Shown here: positions 30,620-39,241 of the stretch, one piece after another
How the letters are laid out: every line of letters starts with the position of its first letter
How positions within the stretch are numbered: the stretch's first letter is position 1
Assembly: GCA_014860005.1 (NCBI GenBank)
Contig: JACZKP010000177.1
Coordinates: forward strand, 11,621-75,620
Source of the DNA: Verrucomicrobiota bacterium
GTDB lineage: Bacteria > Verrucomicrobiota > Verrucomicrobiae > Limisphaerales > UBA11358
Direction: 5' to 3'
Length of the DNA: 64,000 bases
Made by a program: the position numbers and the translations under genes
Notes under the pieces: model-generated
What the model was told of the DNA's origin: nothing
Seen by the model: only the letters and a program-made list of their open reading frames with translations
Database searches by the model: none

Positions 30620-31236
30620 CTTCCGCGAAACCTCCCCCCGCGTTCCATCACCCGCTGCAACTCCTCCAGCACCGGCGCCAATTCCGCCTTGGTCTGCGCC
30701 GAACTTTCGCTGTAAAAGGACTTCAGCCCGATGGCGCGCACCCTGGCCTGCAATTCTTCGCTGATCGGCGGCTCATTCGTGCCGCCTCGCATTGCGTCCG
30801 GGCCGGTCTGAAGGCGGCTGTTCGTTTCGCGCAACCGCTTGAGCGCCTCATCAATGCTCCGGCGGCGGCGTTCTTCCGGCATTTCCTCAAACGCCGTGAT
30901 CATCTGCTTGAATCCCGTGGGCATCGTCGCTTCGATGAACCCCGCCTTCTCTTCCTCGGTCATTTGCTCGAACCACTGATACGCGGTGCGCTCCAGCCGC
31001 AATTGTTGCCGCTCCTCCAGCGACAACGCATTGATCTTCTTGGCGAGATCCGCCAGCGCCTTGGCGCGTGCTGCGGCGTTCAGTTTCCCCAAATCCACGG
31101 ATTCGACGTAAGCGCGCACCTTCTCTGCCGTGACCTTGGCGTTCTTGGTAATGTAATAGCCAGCAACCGCCACGGTCCAGATTGCCACCAATCCCGTCAC
31201 GGCCCACAACAGCGCGCGTTGTCGTTGACTCAACAT
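30616..31236 (-). CDS. Membrane-anchored helical protein of unknown function
   Basis: 206 residues: one N-terminal membrane helix ([20 protein letters not shown]) and a charged helical domain ([57 protein letters not shown]). The pattern resembles periplasmic helical proteins seen next to pseudopilins, but I recognise no named family. Overlaps the downstream prepilin-like gene by 4 bp. Confidence 0.75.
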   Translation of the reverse strand: MLSQRQRALLWAVTGLVAIWTVAVAGYYITKNAKVTAEKVRAYVESVDLGKLNAAARAKALADLAKKINALSLEERQQLRLERTAYQWFEQMTEEEKAGFIEATMPTGFKQMITAFEEMPEERRRRSIDEALKRLRETNSRLQTGPDAMRGGTNEPPISEELQARVRAIGLKSFYSESSAQTKAELAPVLEELQRVMERGGRFRGR

Positions 31237-31313
31237 GAGGAGAGTTTAACTCGCGGGAACGGCTTGGCCACGACCAAATAACACCGCGCATCCATCCTGG
31301 TGCTCAAATCCGC

Positions 31314-31907
31314 TCAATCCAACAATCCCATCAGAACGGCAATGGCTTCCTGACGCTGCGTCAATACCTTGCGCAAGTCATCCTGGGCTTTCAATAGACT
31401 CGCCTGCTTTTGTTGGCGGGCCTCTTGGAGCTTGGCGAGCTTGGATTTGATTTCCGCCGCCGGCGCTTTGGCGTCAATCGCCTGCTGCAATGCCTGTGCC
31501 TCGGCACTGGGTTGCCCGAACAATCCTCCCAACCCGCGTCCGCCGCCAGGAGCTTCACCGCCTCGGCCACCCGGCCCGCCCCGTCCGAACGCCATGGCAC
31601 CCATTCCCATCATGCCAGCGCCATCAGCGACTGTGGCCATCCGCGCCTGCGTCACGCGGCCCAGCCGTTCCTCGACGATCTTCCACTCGGCATCATCAGT
31701 CACCTCCAACCGCTCGCGAAACGTTTCCATCATGCGCCGCTGGATGAATTGCTGCATTTGCTGGCCGTCCATGTTTTGCCAGTCCGGCCGCGGATTCCGG
31801 CCCTCGTTTTGATTGGTGTTCGGTTGCGTTTGAGCTGCAAGGTTGCCCACTGCCGTCAGGACCAGGACCGCGCCCACCGCGATCAGCCATGGATTCGTTT
31901 TTTTCAT
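31314..31907 (-). CDS. Secreted Gly-rich and helical protein of unknown function
   Basis: 197 residues: signal peptide (MKKTNPWLIAVGAVLVLTAV...AAQ), a helical part (QQFIQRRMMETFRERLEVTD), a Gly/Arg-rich hinge (about 108-132) and a coiled-coil end (AEIKSKLAKLQEARQQKQAS, LRKVLTQRQEAIAVLMGLLD). The layout recalls periplasmic Spy/CpxP-like sensors, but the LTxxQ repeats are not clear. Same direction as, and probably first gene of, the following operon. Confidence 0.72.
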   Translation of the reverse strand: MKKTNPWLIAVGAVLVLTAVGNLAAQTQPNTNQNEGRNPRPDWQNMDGQQMQQFIQRRMMETFRERLEVTDDAEWKIVEERLGRVTQARMATVADGAGMMGMGAMAFGRGGPGGRGGEAPGGGRGLGGLFGQPSAEAQALQQAIDAKAPAAEIKSKLAKLQEARQQKQASLLKAQDDLRKVLTQRQEAIAVLMGLLD

Positions 31908-32616
31908 AACACGTTCGTCATTGAGTTGCTGGTTGCTGTGACCACTTGCGAAACCAGACGGCAGGTCCCTGGTTGATGGCTGTCAATTCGCTCCGCCTTC
32001 CGAGGCTGCGGCTGAACCGGAATTCACCTCCACCGCTGCTCGCTGGACTTCCGCCCGCACCTGCGCCGCCCCAACCATCGCGCCTGGCTTTCAATTCATC
32101 ACAGGGCGAGTTTAACTCGCGATTCAGGGACTGCCACGAAAATTGCAGCAATTGTTATTTGTGGATGGAGCGCGGCTGTGTCGTCTCGACCAGCCGCAGG
32201 CTCTCCGCGGGTTCTTTGGGCAGCAATCCAACCGCAGAGCCGCAAACCAAAACCAAGCCGTCTGACTTCACGCAGAGGGCGCGGAGGTTCTCGCAAAGGT
32301 CGCAAAGAAAATCCAGCTCCGCGTTCCTCGGCGCCAACCTTGGCGTCCTCTGCTTTAAGAAATCTTCTCAGAATTGCGAGATGGTGGGAGATAGCACTGC
32401 GATGGCCGCAGAGAGAAGTCCGCTGCGGCGAAGCTCTGCGTTTATCGTGTCTCCGCGGTTTCCATCTGCCCGCGCTTTGATTGCGCTCTGCCACGCTGCG
32501 CGGCCACCGTGGCGAAATCTCAACCACCACGTGCCAGGGCCACGACCTGACATTCAAGGTTGAACTTCTCCGGAAAAATCGTTGCCCGATCTGGTGACGC
32601 TCTCTACCGTACGTTC
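31908..32616. other. About 700-bp intergenic region rich in short repeats
   Basis: No gene is supported here. A GAGTTTAACTC palindrome at about 32109 recurs at about 31247, next to the neighbouring operon. Around 32270-32320 the CGCAGAGG/CGCAAAGG type of purine-rich repeats occurs, a kind often scattered between genes in these genomes. Open frames on both strands are low-complexity shadows of these repeats. Divergent promoters for the genes at 31907 and 32617 must lie here, but none was clear enough to mark. Confidence 0.5.
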
Positions 32617-33399
32617 GTGGCTGTCAAACTCACGATTCTCGGAAGCGGCTCGGCCGGCAACAGCGCCTATCTGGAAACGGATGAGGCGCGCGTGCTGGTG
32701 GACGCCGGTTTCAGCGCGCGACAGATCCGCCAGCGGCTAGCCAGCATTGGCCGCGCGCCGGAAAACTTGAGCGGCATTCTGATCACGCATGAGCATGGGG
32801 ATCACGTGCAAGGTCTGGCTGGTATCGCGGAGAAATTGGGCATCCCGGTTTATTGCAACCGCGCGACGCAGGAGGAAATTCAGCGACAACTCGAAACGCG
32901 AATCGAGTATCGCCTGTTTGTCACGGGCGGCGCGTTTGAAGTCGGGGATATCGCCGTGGAAACGTTCGCTGTGCCGCACGACGCGCAGGACCCGGTGGGT
33001 TATCTGCTGCGAACCAGCGCAGGCACCTTTGGCTTCGCAACCGATTTGGGCCACGTGACCACGCTGGTCATGGAACGACTTCGGGCCGCGAATGTGGTGG
33101 TGCTCGAAGCCAATCACGACGTGAAGATGTTGCAGGATTGTCTGCGCCGTCCGTGGAGTCTAAAGCAACGAATTCTCAGCCGCCACGGGCATCTCTCCAA
33201 CGAAGCTGCCGCCGAGGCGGTGGCCGAATTCATGTCGGCGGAGTTGCGCCACTTGTTTCTGGGACATCTGAGCCGGGACTGCAACCGGCCCGACCTTGCT
33301 TTTGGTGCGGTACAAACTCGTCTGGACAGGCTCAACGCGACGCAAGTTCGGCTGGAATTGACGAACCAAAACCTTCCTTGCCCAACCCTCACCCTGTAG
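32617..33399 (+). CDS. WalJ/YycJ-like MBL-fold hydrolase
   Basis: 260 residues of the metallo-beta-lactamase fold: start VKLTILGSGSAGNSAYLETD, LVDAGFSARQI, metal motif ILITHEHGDHVQGLAG, then VPHDAQDPVGYLL, FATDLGHVT, VVLEANHDVKML and GHLSRDCNRP. This is the pattern of WalJ/YycJ 5'-3' exonuclease-like proteins. GTG at 32617 is chosen because homology begins two residues later; the frame is open to an ATT/ATG-less stretch 57 bp upstream. Confidence 0.88.
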   Translation: MAVKLTILGSGSAGNSAYLETDEARVLVDAGFSARQIRQRLASIGRAPENLSGILITHEHGDHVQGLAGIAEKLGIPVYCNRATQEEIQRQLETRIEYRLFVTGGAFEVGDIAVETFAVPHDAQDPVGYLLRTSAGTFGFATDLGHVTTLVMERLRAANVVVLEANHDVKMLQDCLRRPWSLKQRILSRHGHLSNEAAAEAVAEFMSAELRHLFLGHLSRDCNRPDLAFGAVQTRLDRLNATQVRLELTNQNLPCPTLTL

Positions 33400-33636
33400 A
33401 AGCTCGTGCCGCCGTTCCGCCATCTTTGAATGTCGGCGGATCTCACTGCGTCAACTAATGGTCTGAAATCGCCCGGGCGCGGCGCGGGATAATTGATTGC
33501 ACCTGCTTGCGCCCCGCGTTAAAAATGCGTCCGTAGTTGCCATGAAATTCAACCTGAGCCTTCCAACCTGCGTGTTCGTTCGTAACGAATCCTGCGCACG
33601 GATAAGGCTTGGTTGCCCCAAAAGGAGAATCGTCCC

Positions 33637-35070
33637 ATGAAAACCGGTCTGAATCGTCGTCTGTTTCTCAAACGCACCGCCCTGGCGGCCGGTGCCGTGT
33701 CGGCTGCCAATTTGTTTCCTGTTCCCAACCTGCTCGCCGCGCGCGGTCCCAGCGACAAGCTGAACTGTGCTTTGATCGGTTGCGGGGGACGCGGCATGAC
33801 GCACCTGAACGAGATCATCGCCCGGGCCGGACAAAACCTGGTGGCGATTTCGGACCCCGAGGAAAAACGGCACGCCGAGGTGCAACGCTGGCTGAAGGGC
33901 AAAGAACAGGACCCCGATAAACTCAGAATCTTCACCGATTATCGGAAGTTGTTTGACCAGGTCGGCAAGCAGATTGACACCATATTCATCGCCGCGCCGA
34001 ATCATCATCATGCGCCGGCCTCAATGATCGCCATGCAACTGGGCAAAAATGTTTTCTGCGAAAAACCCGTGTGCCACGACGTCGCCGAAGGACGCCGGAT
34101 GCGGGCAATGGCGCTTCAATCCAAGGTCGCAACGCAAATGGGCAACCAGGGTCATGCCGAGGAAGGCTATCGCCGATTGTGCGAATACATCTGGGCCGGC
34201 GCCATCGGCAAGGTGACGGAAACCCATAGCTGGACGAATCGCTGCAACGGCGGCGTCGGGCCGCGCCCGCCCGTCCAACCGGTGCCCACTGGACTGCACT
34301 GGGATGAGTGGATTGGCCCATCGCCCTACCGCGATTTCCACAGCGATCTCCACCCGCACTCCTGGCACGGTTGGTTTGACTTTGGCAATGGTTCGATTGG
34401 CAACATGGGTTGCCACGTTCTGGATGGCGTTTACTGGGCGCTCAAGATTGAGCATCCCACGAGTATCGAAGTGGAATACATCCGCGGCGGCAGCAAGGAG
34501 CGTTACCCCACCGGCAGCCGGATTCGTTGGGATTGTCCTGCCCGCGGCGACATGCCCGCGGTGAAGGTTTACTGGTATGAAGGACTCAACGCGACGACCA
34601 CTGAGGCACCCTATGGCAACCTCCGCATGGCCCGCGGTGAGGCGCGCAATCTGCCGCCGATCTTGCTGGAATTACGCAAGCAGTATCCCGAGGAGGAACT
34701 CGATGGCGGCGACAGCGGCACGCTTTACGTCGGCGAAAAAGGCGTGATCTACACGGCCACTTACGGCGACAAGATGCACATCGTGCCCTGGGATAAAATG
34801 CGGGCAACTCCCGAGCCACCCAAGACGCTGCCGCGTCCCAAAAATATCTTCACCGACTTCATCGAAGCCTGTCGCGCCGGTCAAAACGATACCGCCGTGA
34901 GTTTTGATTACGGCACGCGCCTGACGGAATTTGCCGTCCTTGGCAACCTGGCCCAGCAGGCTGGCGAGGGTAAGAAAGTGGAATGGGACGGCCCCAACAT
35001 GAGAGTCACCAATCTGCCGGAACTTAACCGTTGGGTGAAACCCGATTACCGCAAAGGCTGGCGGGTTTGA
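33637..35070 (+). CDS. Tat-exported Gfo/Idh/MocA family oxidoreductase
   Basis: 477 residues. The leader NRRLFLKRTALAAGAVSAA has a twin-arginine motif, so export in folded form is likely. NAD-binding domain GCGGRGMTHLNEI and FIAAPNHHHAPASMIAM, the EKPVCHDVAEG motif with the catalytic Lys, and a long C-terminal domain (DEWIGPSPYRDFHSDLHPHS, GNMGCHVLDGVYWAL). This group is much expanded in Planctomycetes and Verrucomicrobia and probably acts on sugars or inositols. ATG at 33637 has AAAAGGAG in front. Confidence 0.9.
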   Translation: MKTGLNRRLFLKRTALAAGAVSAANLFPVPNLLAARGPSDKLNCALIGCGGRGMTHLNEIIARAGQNLVAISDPEEKRHAEVQRWLKGKEQDPDKLRIFTDYRKLFDQVGKQIDTIFIAAPNHHHAPASMIAMQLGKNVFCEKPVCHDVAEGRRMRAMALQSKVATQMGNQGHAEEGYRRLCEYIWAGAIGKVTETHSWTNRCNGGVGPRPPVQPVPTGLHWDEWIGPSPYRDFHSDLHPHSWHGWFDFGNGSIGNMGCHVLDGVYWALKIEHPTSIEVEYIRGGSKERYPTGSRIRWDCPARGDMPAVKVYWYEGLNATTTEAPYGNLRMARGEARNLPPILLELRKQYPEEELDGGDSGTLYVGEKGVIYTATYGDKMHIVPWDKMRATPEPPKTLPRPKNIFTDFIEACRAGQNDTAVSFDYGTRLTEFAVLGNLAQQAGEGKKVEWDGPNMRVTNLPELNRWVKPDYRKGWRV

Positions 35071-35072
35071 CC

Positions 35073-35207
35073 GGTAGGACAGGCGTCGCGCCGGTCTCTG
35101 ACAGTTCGTAAGACGATTATCGTCGAGGGACGCGCCCGCTACCCGGTTCACCACCGAGCAGAGTTAAGATTCTTGAAGATGGAGACAGGCGCGACGCCTG
35201 TCCTACG
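35073..35207. repeat. Palindromic element (purD/glnE family), intergenic copy
   Basis: GGTAGGACAGGCGTCGCGCC on the left and GACAGGCGCGACGCCTGTCC TACG on the right (spaces inserted) enclose a loop of about 90 bases. It fills the gap between the oxidoreductase and methyltransferase genes. Same arms as the elements inside purD and glnE, but with a longer loop. Confidence 0.8.
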
Positions 35208-35224
35208 CGCATCGCCGAATCCAA

Positions 35225-36043
35225 ATGTTCCACCTCCACCGCATTGACTCGCTCGACCTGCCGGAGCTAGCGCCGTATCGCACTCTCAAACGCCCGGCCA
35301 ACCACCAGGCGCAGGGAATTTTCGTGGCCGAGAGCGAGAAGGTCGTGCGTCGCCTGCTCGCCAGCCGCTTTCCGGTGGTTTCCGTGCTCCTGCCGGAAAA
35401 ATGGCTGGCCGAATTTGAGCCGCTGCTCCGGGCGCGTCCAGAAAACATCCCCGTGTACGTGGTCGAGAAAAAGGAAACGCTCGAAGCGCTCATCGGCTTC
35501 ACGATGTTTCAAGGCGTGATGGCGGTGGGAAAAATTCCCGCGCCGGTTTCACTGGAAGCAGTGCTCGCCGAAACCGCGCCTCCTCGATTGTTCGTTGCCG
35601 TGGATGCGCTCGCCAACGCGGAGAATCTCGGCGTGCTGGTGCGGAACTGCGCGGCGTTCGGCGTGCAGGCGTTGCTGGTGGGCGAAACTTCGAGCAGCCC
35701 CTTTCTGCGCCGCGCGGTGCGGAATTCCATGGGCGCAGTCTTTCAATTACCAGTCGTCGAGCCGCCCACGCTGGCCCACGCGTTGCGCGAACTGCGCGAT
35801 CACAACATTCGCTCCGTCGCCGCGCATCCACCGGCTTCCGGCAAAACCCTTGCCCAAACGGACTTTTCCGGCGACTGCTGCCTCGTCTTTGGCAGCGAAG
35901 GCTACGGAATTTCACCGAAAGTTCTGGCGGCGTGCGACGAAGCCGTGGCCATCCCCATGCCGCCAACCGTGGATTCACTCAACGTCGGCAGCGCGTCGGC
36001 AGTGTTCCTTTACGAAGTACAGCGGCAGCGCGGGGGAATATAG
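35225..36043 (+). CDS. SpoU/TrmH-family RNA 2'-O-methyltransferase
   Basis: 272 residues. N-terminal substrate-binding domain (QGIFVAESEKVVRRLLASRF), then the SPOUT domain with motif 1 NAENLGVLVRNCAAFGV, motif 2 LVFGSEGYGIS and motif 3 IPMPPTVDSLNVGSASAVFL. The trefoil-knot motifs are complete. Methylates a ribose in tRNA or rRNA using SAM; the site cannot be predicted. Confidence 0.92.
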   Translation: MFHLHRIDSLDLPELAPYRTLKRPANHQAQGIFVAESEKVVRRLLASRFPVVSVLLPEKWLAEFEPLLRARPENIPVYVVEKKETLEALIGFTMFQGVMAVGKIPAPVSLEAVLAETAPPRLFVAVDALANAENLGVLVRNCAAFGVQALLVGETSSSPFLRRAVRNSMGAVFQLPVVEPPTLAHALRELRDHNIRSVAAHPPASGKTLAQTDFSGDCCLVFGSEGYGISPKVLAACDEAVAIPMPPTVDSLNVGSASAVFLYEVQRQRGGI

Positions 36044-36060
36044 CGTTCCAGTTGAAATAA

Positions 36061-37551
36061 CTACTGGCCTAATCGGTAAAACCTGCTTGCACCTGTCGCC
36101 GGATTAGTAATCGCATAGTCTCCGTTGACAACTGCCGGTTCAAGCGACACAGGGATCCAAACTGGCGGCGCAGCAAAGTTGGTCGTGCAGTACAAAGTAA
36201 AACCTTCGGCATCAGTCGGCCAAGTGCAGACGACATTCGTTCCAGAAAGATGCACCCCGAGTTGTGGCGGACTGGCTGAGGGCAACGAAAGCCGATATAC
36301 CGCACCATTGGCGGCGTTGCCCCCATAGCGGGCGGTTCCATACAGATCGTTGCCAGACAAAACCAAGCCGGCGAATGGACCGGCATACGGGTAAGTCGCA
36401 AAGGTGGCCGTGAAATTATGCAGTGTTGCAAAGCCCGTCCCGTCGGTTCTGACCTTGAACACTACGCCGGCGCCCGAACTACCACCTGACACCGCCGTCC
36501 CATATAGCGTGCAATTCGACAAAAGCAATCTAGCGTGCGGATCGGCTCCGTCCCAATTAGTGCCGGGGTTTGGCGCGTGGAGAGCCGTAAAAGTATGGAG
36601 GATCGTAAACCCTGAACCATTAGTGTTGACGGCGAACACCGTGCCATTCCCAAAACTGCCGCCACCCTCTGCTATTCCGTACAGAGTGTTACCGGACAGG
36701 ATCAGCCCAGCGATCGGAAAGGCTCCGTCGTTGTTTGTAACATATGGGTAGTTGCCAGAGCCTGCCGCGAAAGTATGGATTGTCTTAAAATCAGTGCCAT
36801 CGGTCTTAACGGCGAACACCGTACCATTCCCAAAACTGCCGCCACCCCCTGCTGTTCCGTAGAGCCGAGTTCCCGAGAGAATAAGACCGGCCGAGGGACC
36901 AGCCCCATCCCAGTTGGTGCGGACACCCGAAGAATTGGTGGTGGTGGCCGAGAATGTGTGTAGGATTGTGTAACCAGTGCCATCGGTGTTGATCTTAAAA
37001 ACCGTTCCGGCTGATGTCGTTCCGAATAGGGTGTCGTCCCACAAGAGCAATCCGCCAAAAGGCGCTCCGTCCCGGCCTCCAAAACTATGCAGGTTTGAGA
37101 AACTTGTGCCATCCGTGTTGACGGCGAACACCGCACCCGCCCCTGAGCTGCCGCCGTACAATGTCGTACCGTATAACCTGTTGCCGGATGAAACCAAACC
37201 GGCGATCGGACGAGCCCCGTCTGTATTGGAATTAAGAAGACCAGATGTTACAGAGAAACTGTGCAGGTTTGAAAAGCCCGTACCATCGGTGTTGATCCTG
37301 AAAACGGTACCGTTGCCCGAACTGCCGCCCCTGTATGCCGGTCCATAAAGGGTATTGCCCACAACAAGCAAATCGCCGCCGGGATAACCGCCGTCGCGGT
37401 TGGTACCAGCCTTAACGACATCATTGTAATGTAGCGCAGAGAAATCATACAGGTTCGTGAAGTTCTGCGCACCCGTCCGGTCAATCGCCATCAAGCCGAG
37501 ACAGACAATCAGTGCGAACACAAAGAATAAATTCTTGATGCACATTCCCAT
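36061..37551 (-). CDS. Secreted GloVer-repeat protein
   Basis: 496 residues. Signal peptide (NLFFVFALIVCLGLMAIDRT), then eight or so repeats of about 45-60 residues with the pattern LxGLxLSGxxLYGTxxxGGS-xGxGTVFxVNTDGTxFxxLHxF. This is the repeat named after Gloeobacter and Verrucomicrobia; it is expected to form a beta-propeller-like structure. A C-terminal domain (VVCTWPTDAEGFTLYCTTNF, GASRFYRLGQ) is of the kind seen in many verrucomicrobial secreted proteins. ATG at 37551 begins the signal peptide; the frame is open upstream without protein-like content. Confidence 0.85.
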   Translation of the reverse strand: MGMCIKNLFFVFALIVCLGLMAIDRTGAQNFTNLYDFSALHYNDVVKAGTNRDGGYPGGDLLVVGNTLYGPAYRGGSSGNGTVFRINTDGTGFSNLHSFSVTSGLLNSNTDGARPIAGLVSSGNRLYGTTLYGGSSGAGAVFAVNTDGTSFSNLHSFGGRDGAPFGGLLLWDDTLFGTTSAGTVFKINTDGTGYTILHTFSATTTNSSGVRTNWDGAGPSAGLILSGTRLYGTAGGGGSFGNGTVFAVKTDGTDFKTIHTFAAGSGNYPYVTNNDGAFPIAGLILSGNTLYGIAEGGGSFGNGTVFAVNTNGSGFTILHTFTALHAPNPGTNWDGADPHARLLLSNCTLYGTAVSGGSSGAGVVFKVRTDGTGFATLHNFTATFATYPYAGPFAGLVLSGNDLYGTARYGGNAANGAVYRLSLPSASPPQLGVHLSGTNVVCTWPTDAEGFTLYCTTNFAAPPVWIPVSLEPAVVNGDYAITNPATGASRFYRLGQ

Positions 37552-37740
37552 TTGATTTTCCCTAGCAAACTGCAACCTCCGATACACTCTTTTTGCTTTT
37601 TGACAAGCCGGATTTGGCATCTCTGACACCCTCAAAAGATGGCCAAATGCTCTTCCAAATTCGGTCGAGGGGAAATTGTTTGTGCTCCCAAGATGTAACC
37701 GCTTGCCGCCTGCGACGGAATTGCCACAATACCCGGCGCC

Positions 37741-38643
37741 ATGAACACTCGCATTCTTCGACCGAATCGTTTCCGTTGTCTCGTCCTCACCGTGGTTGCC
37801 GCTACGCTCGCCCTGACGCTGCGGCCCGGCTCGGCCCAATCTGCCGCCTCTGGCGATACGCTGTGCGTGATGAGTTACAATCTGCGTTATGCCAGCCCCA
37901 AACCGCCGAACGCCTGGCCGGACCGCCGCCCGCTCGTGCGTGAAGTCATTCAGACCGTTGCACCCGACGTGATCGGCACGCAGGAGGGATTGTACGCACA
38001 AGTGAAGGATGTGGCTGCCGATTTGCCCGATTATGAGTGGCTCGGCCTGGGGCGGGACGGCGGCAGTCGCGGCGAATTCATGGCCATCTACTATCGCAAG
38101 GCGCGACTCGAACCGCTGGCCTTCGATCATTACTGGCTCTCCGACACACCGGAAGTCATGGGTTCAAAAACCTGGGGTCCCACCCTGCCCCGCATGGTGA
38201 CATGGATCAAATTCCGCGACCTGCGCACCAAGCAGGAATTCTATTTCATCAACACCCACTTTGATCACCAGGTCCAGGTCGCGCGCGAAAAGAGCGCCGA
38301 ACTGGTCCGCAAACGCGTCGAGGAATTGAACACCACCCTGCCCGTCATCATGGTGGGCGACTTCAACGCCCGCGCCGGTCAGAATAAGGCCTACCACACC
38401 CTGACCGAGGACGGCTTCTTCAAAGACACCTGGGAAACGGCGGGCGAACGCAAGGGCGAAGGCATCAATACCTTTAACAGCTTTCAATCCATCCAGACCA
38501 ACGGTGTGCGCATTGACTGGATCCTCACCCGCGGCGACGTCACCGCCAGCAAAACGGAAATTGTCACCTTCGCCCGCGACGGCCAGTTCCCCAGCGACCA
38601 TTTCCCCGTGGTAACGTGGATGAAATTGGGCCCGGCAAAGTAA
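37741..38643 (+). CDS. Secreted endonuclease/exonuclease/phosphatase family protein
   Basis: 300 residues. Signal peptide (LVLTVVAATLALTLRPGSAQ) and an EEP domain: VMSYNLRYASPKPPN, catalytic Glu in IGTQEGLYAQV, INTHFDHQVQ, MVGDFNARAG and the terminal SDHFPVVTWM. All metal and catalytic positions are present. Family members hydrolyse phosphodiesters or phosphomonoesters of nucleic acids, lipids or sugars. Export suggests a nutritional role. Confidence 0.9.
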   Translation: MNTRILRPNRFRCLVLTVVAATLALTLRPGSAQSAASGDTLCVMSYNLRYASPKPPNAWPDRRPLVREVIQTVAPDVIGTQEGLYAQVKDVAADLPDYEWLGLGRDGGSRGEFMAIYYRKARLEPLAFDHYWLSDTPEVMGSKTWGPTLPRMVTWIKFRDLRTKQEFYFINTHFDHQVQVAREKSAELVRKRVEELNTTLPVIMVGDFNARAGQNKAYHTLTEDGFFKDTWETAGERKGEGINTFNSFQSIQTNGVRIDWILTRGDVTASKTEIVTFARDGQFPSDHFPVVTWMKLGPAK

Positions 38644-38705
38644 CCAGATCAAGGCGACAAGGCGCGACTGAATGCCCGCCGCGAACCTTCTCTCAGCGAG
38701 AGTCC

Positions 38706-38906
38706 ATGAGCGGCGAGCTGGACGGAATTCTGGAAAGCAAGCGCGCGTTCCGACAACGCCTCGCGACCCGGCCCATCGAGGACCAACCGGCCCTGCTGGA
38801 CGCCTTGCGCAAACGCGCGCTCGCGCCGCGCGAAGCCCGACCGGGAGCAGCAGCGGGAAGAATCTCCGCCTTTGGGGATGCAGCGCGCAGGCAAGAGAAA
38901 TCCTGA
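38706..38906 (+). CDS. Small hypothetical protein
   Basis: 66 residues beginning MSGELDGILESKRAFRQRLA, with a helical first half (IEDQPALLDALRKRALAPRE) and a low-complexity end. The ILESKR..R..LA......LD.LR.RA pattern resembles small helical proteins seen next to nucleotidyltransferase or toxin genes. The tail is probably altered, since short repeats follow. No firm function. Confidence 0.45.
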   Translation: MSGELDGILESKRAFRQRLATRPIEDQPALLDALRKRALAPREARPGAAAGRISAFGDAARRQEKS

Positions 38907-38934
38907 CCGCAAATAGACGCTGATGAACGCGGAC

Positions 38935-39020
38935 TCAAAAGGGCTGAAGGCCCGACAGATGACAGCCCGGGGTGAAGCCCCGGGTTGGCGATTCACGGAC
39001 AGTCCAAGCCCTGCAAGGGC
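38935..39020. repeat. Cluster of short palindromes
   Basis: GGGCTGAAGGCCCG, CAGCCCGGGGTGAAGCCCCG and CAAGCCCTGCAAGGGCG lie one after another just upstream of the fragment at 39030. They are of the REP-like kind found across the window. Confidence 0.6.
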
Positions 39021-39029
39021 GCAACAAGA

Positions 39030-39234
39030 TTGGTACGCCGCCGCGCCCGAGCCATTGCGCGAAGCCTTTCAAGCCGCCATCCAATCCGCCCAAGCCGCCG
39101 GCTATTCCGACTGGCTGGCTGCTGACGAAGCCGCCCTTGACTACATCGCTACGCGCATCGCGCCAAAGTTCGGCGTCTCGGCGGAAGTGATTGCGAGACG
39201 GTTGCGTGTTCAAACATTTTGGCCGCCAAGTTGA
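39030..39234 (+). pseudogene. 3' remnant of a gene, possibly ImmA/IrrE-like
   Basis: About 65 codons without a credible start: APEPLREAFQAAIQSAQAAG, then DEAALDYIATRIAPKFGVSA EVIARRLRVQTFWPPS (space inserted). The KFGVS.EVIARRL.....WP end resembles the C-terminus of ImmA/IrrE-type metallopeptidases, but the zinc motif is absent. Upstream sequence is replaced by palindromes. It ends 7 bp before the start chosen for the STAND protein. Confidence 0.35.
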
Positions 39235-39241
39235 AGCGCAG

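Noticed and set aside
36061..38130. GloVer gene extended upstream to 38130
   Set aside because: The extra residues lie opposite the EEP phosphatase gene and show no protein-like composition; the signal peptide begins at 37551.
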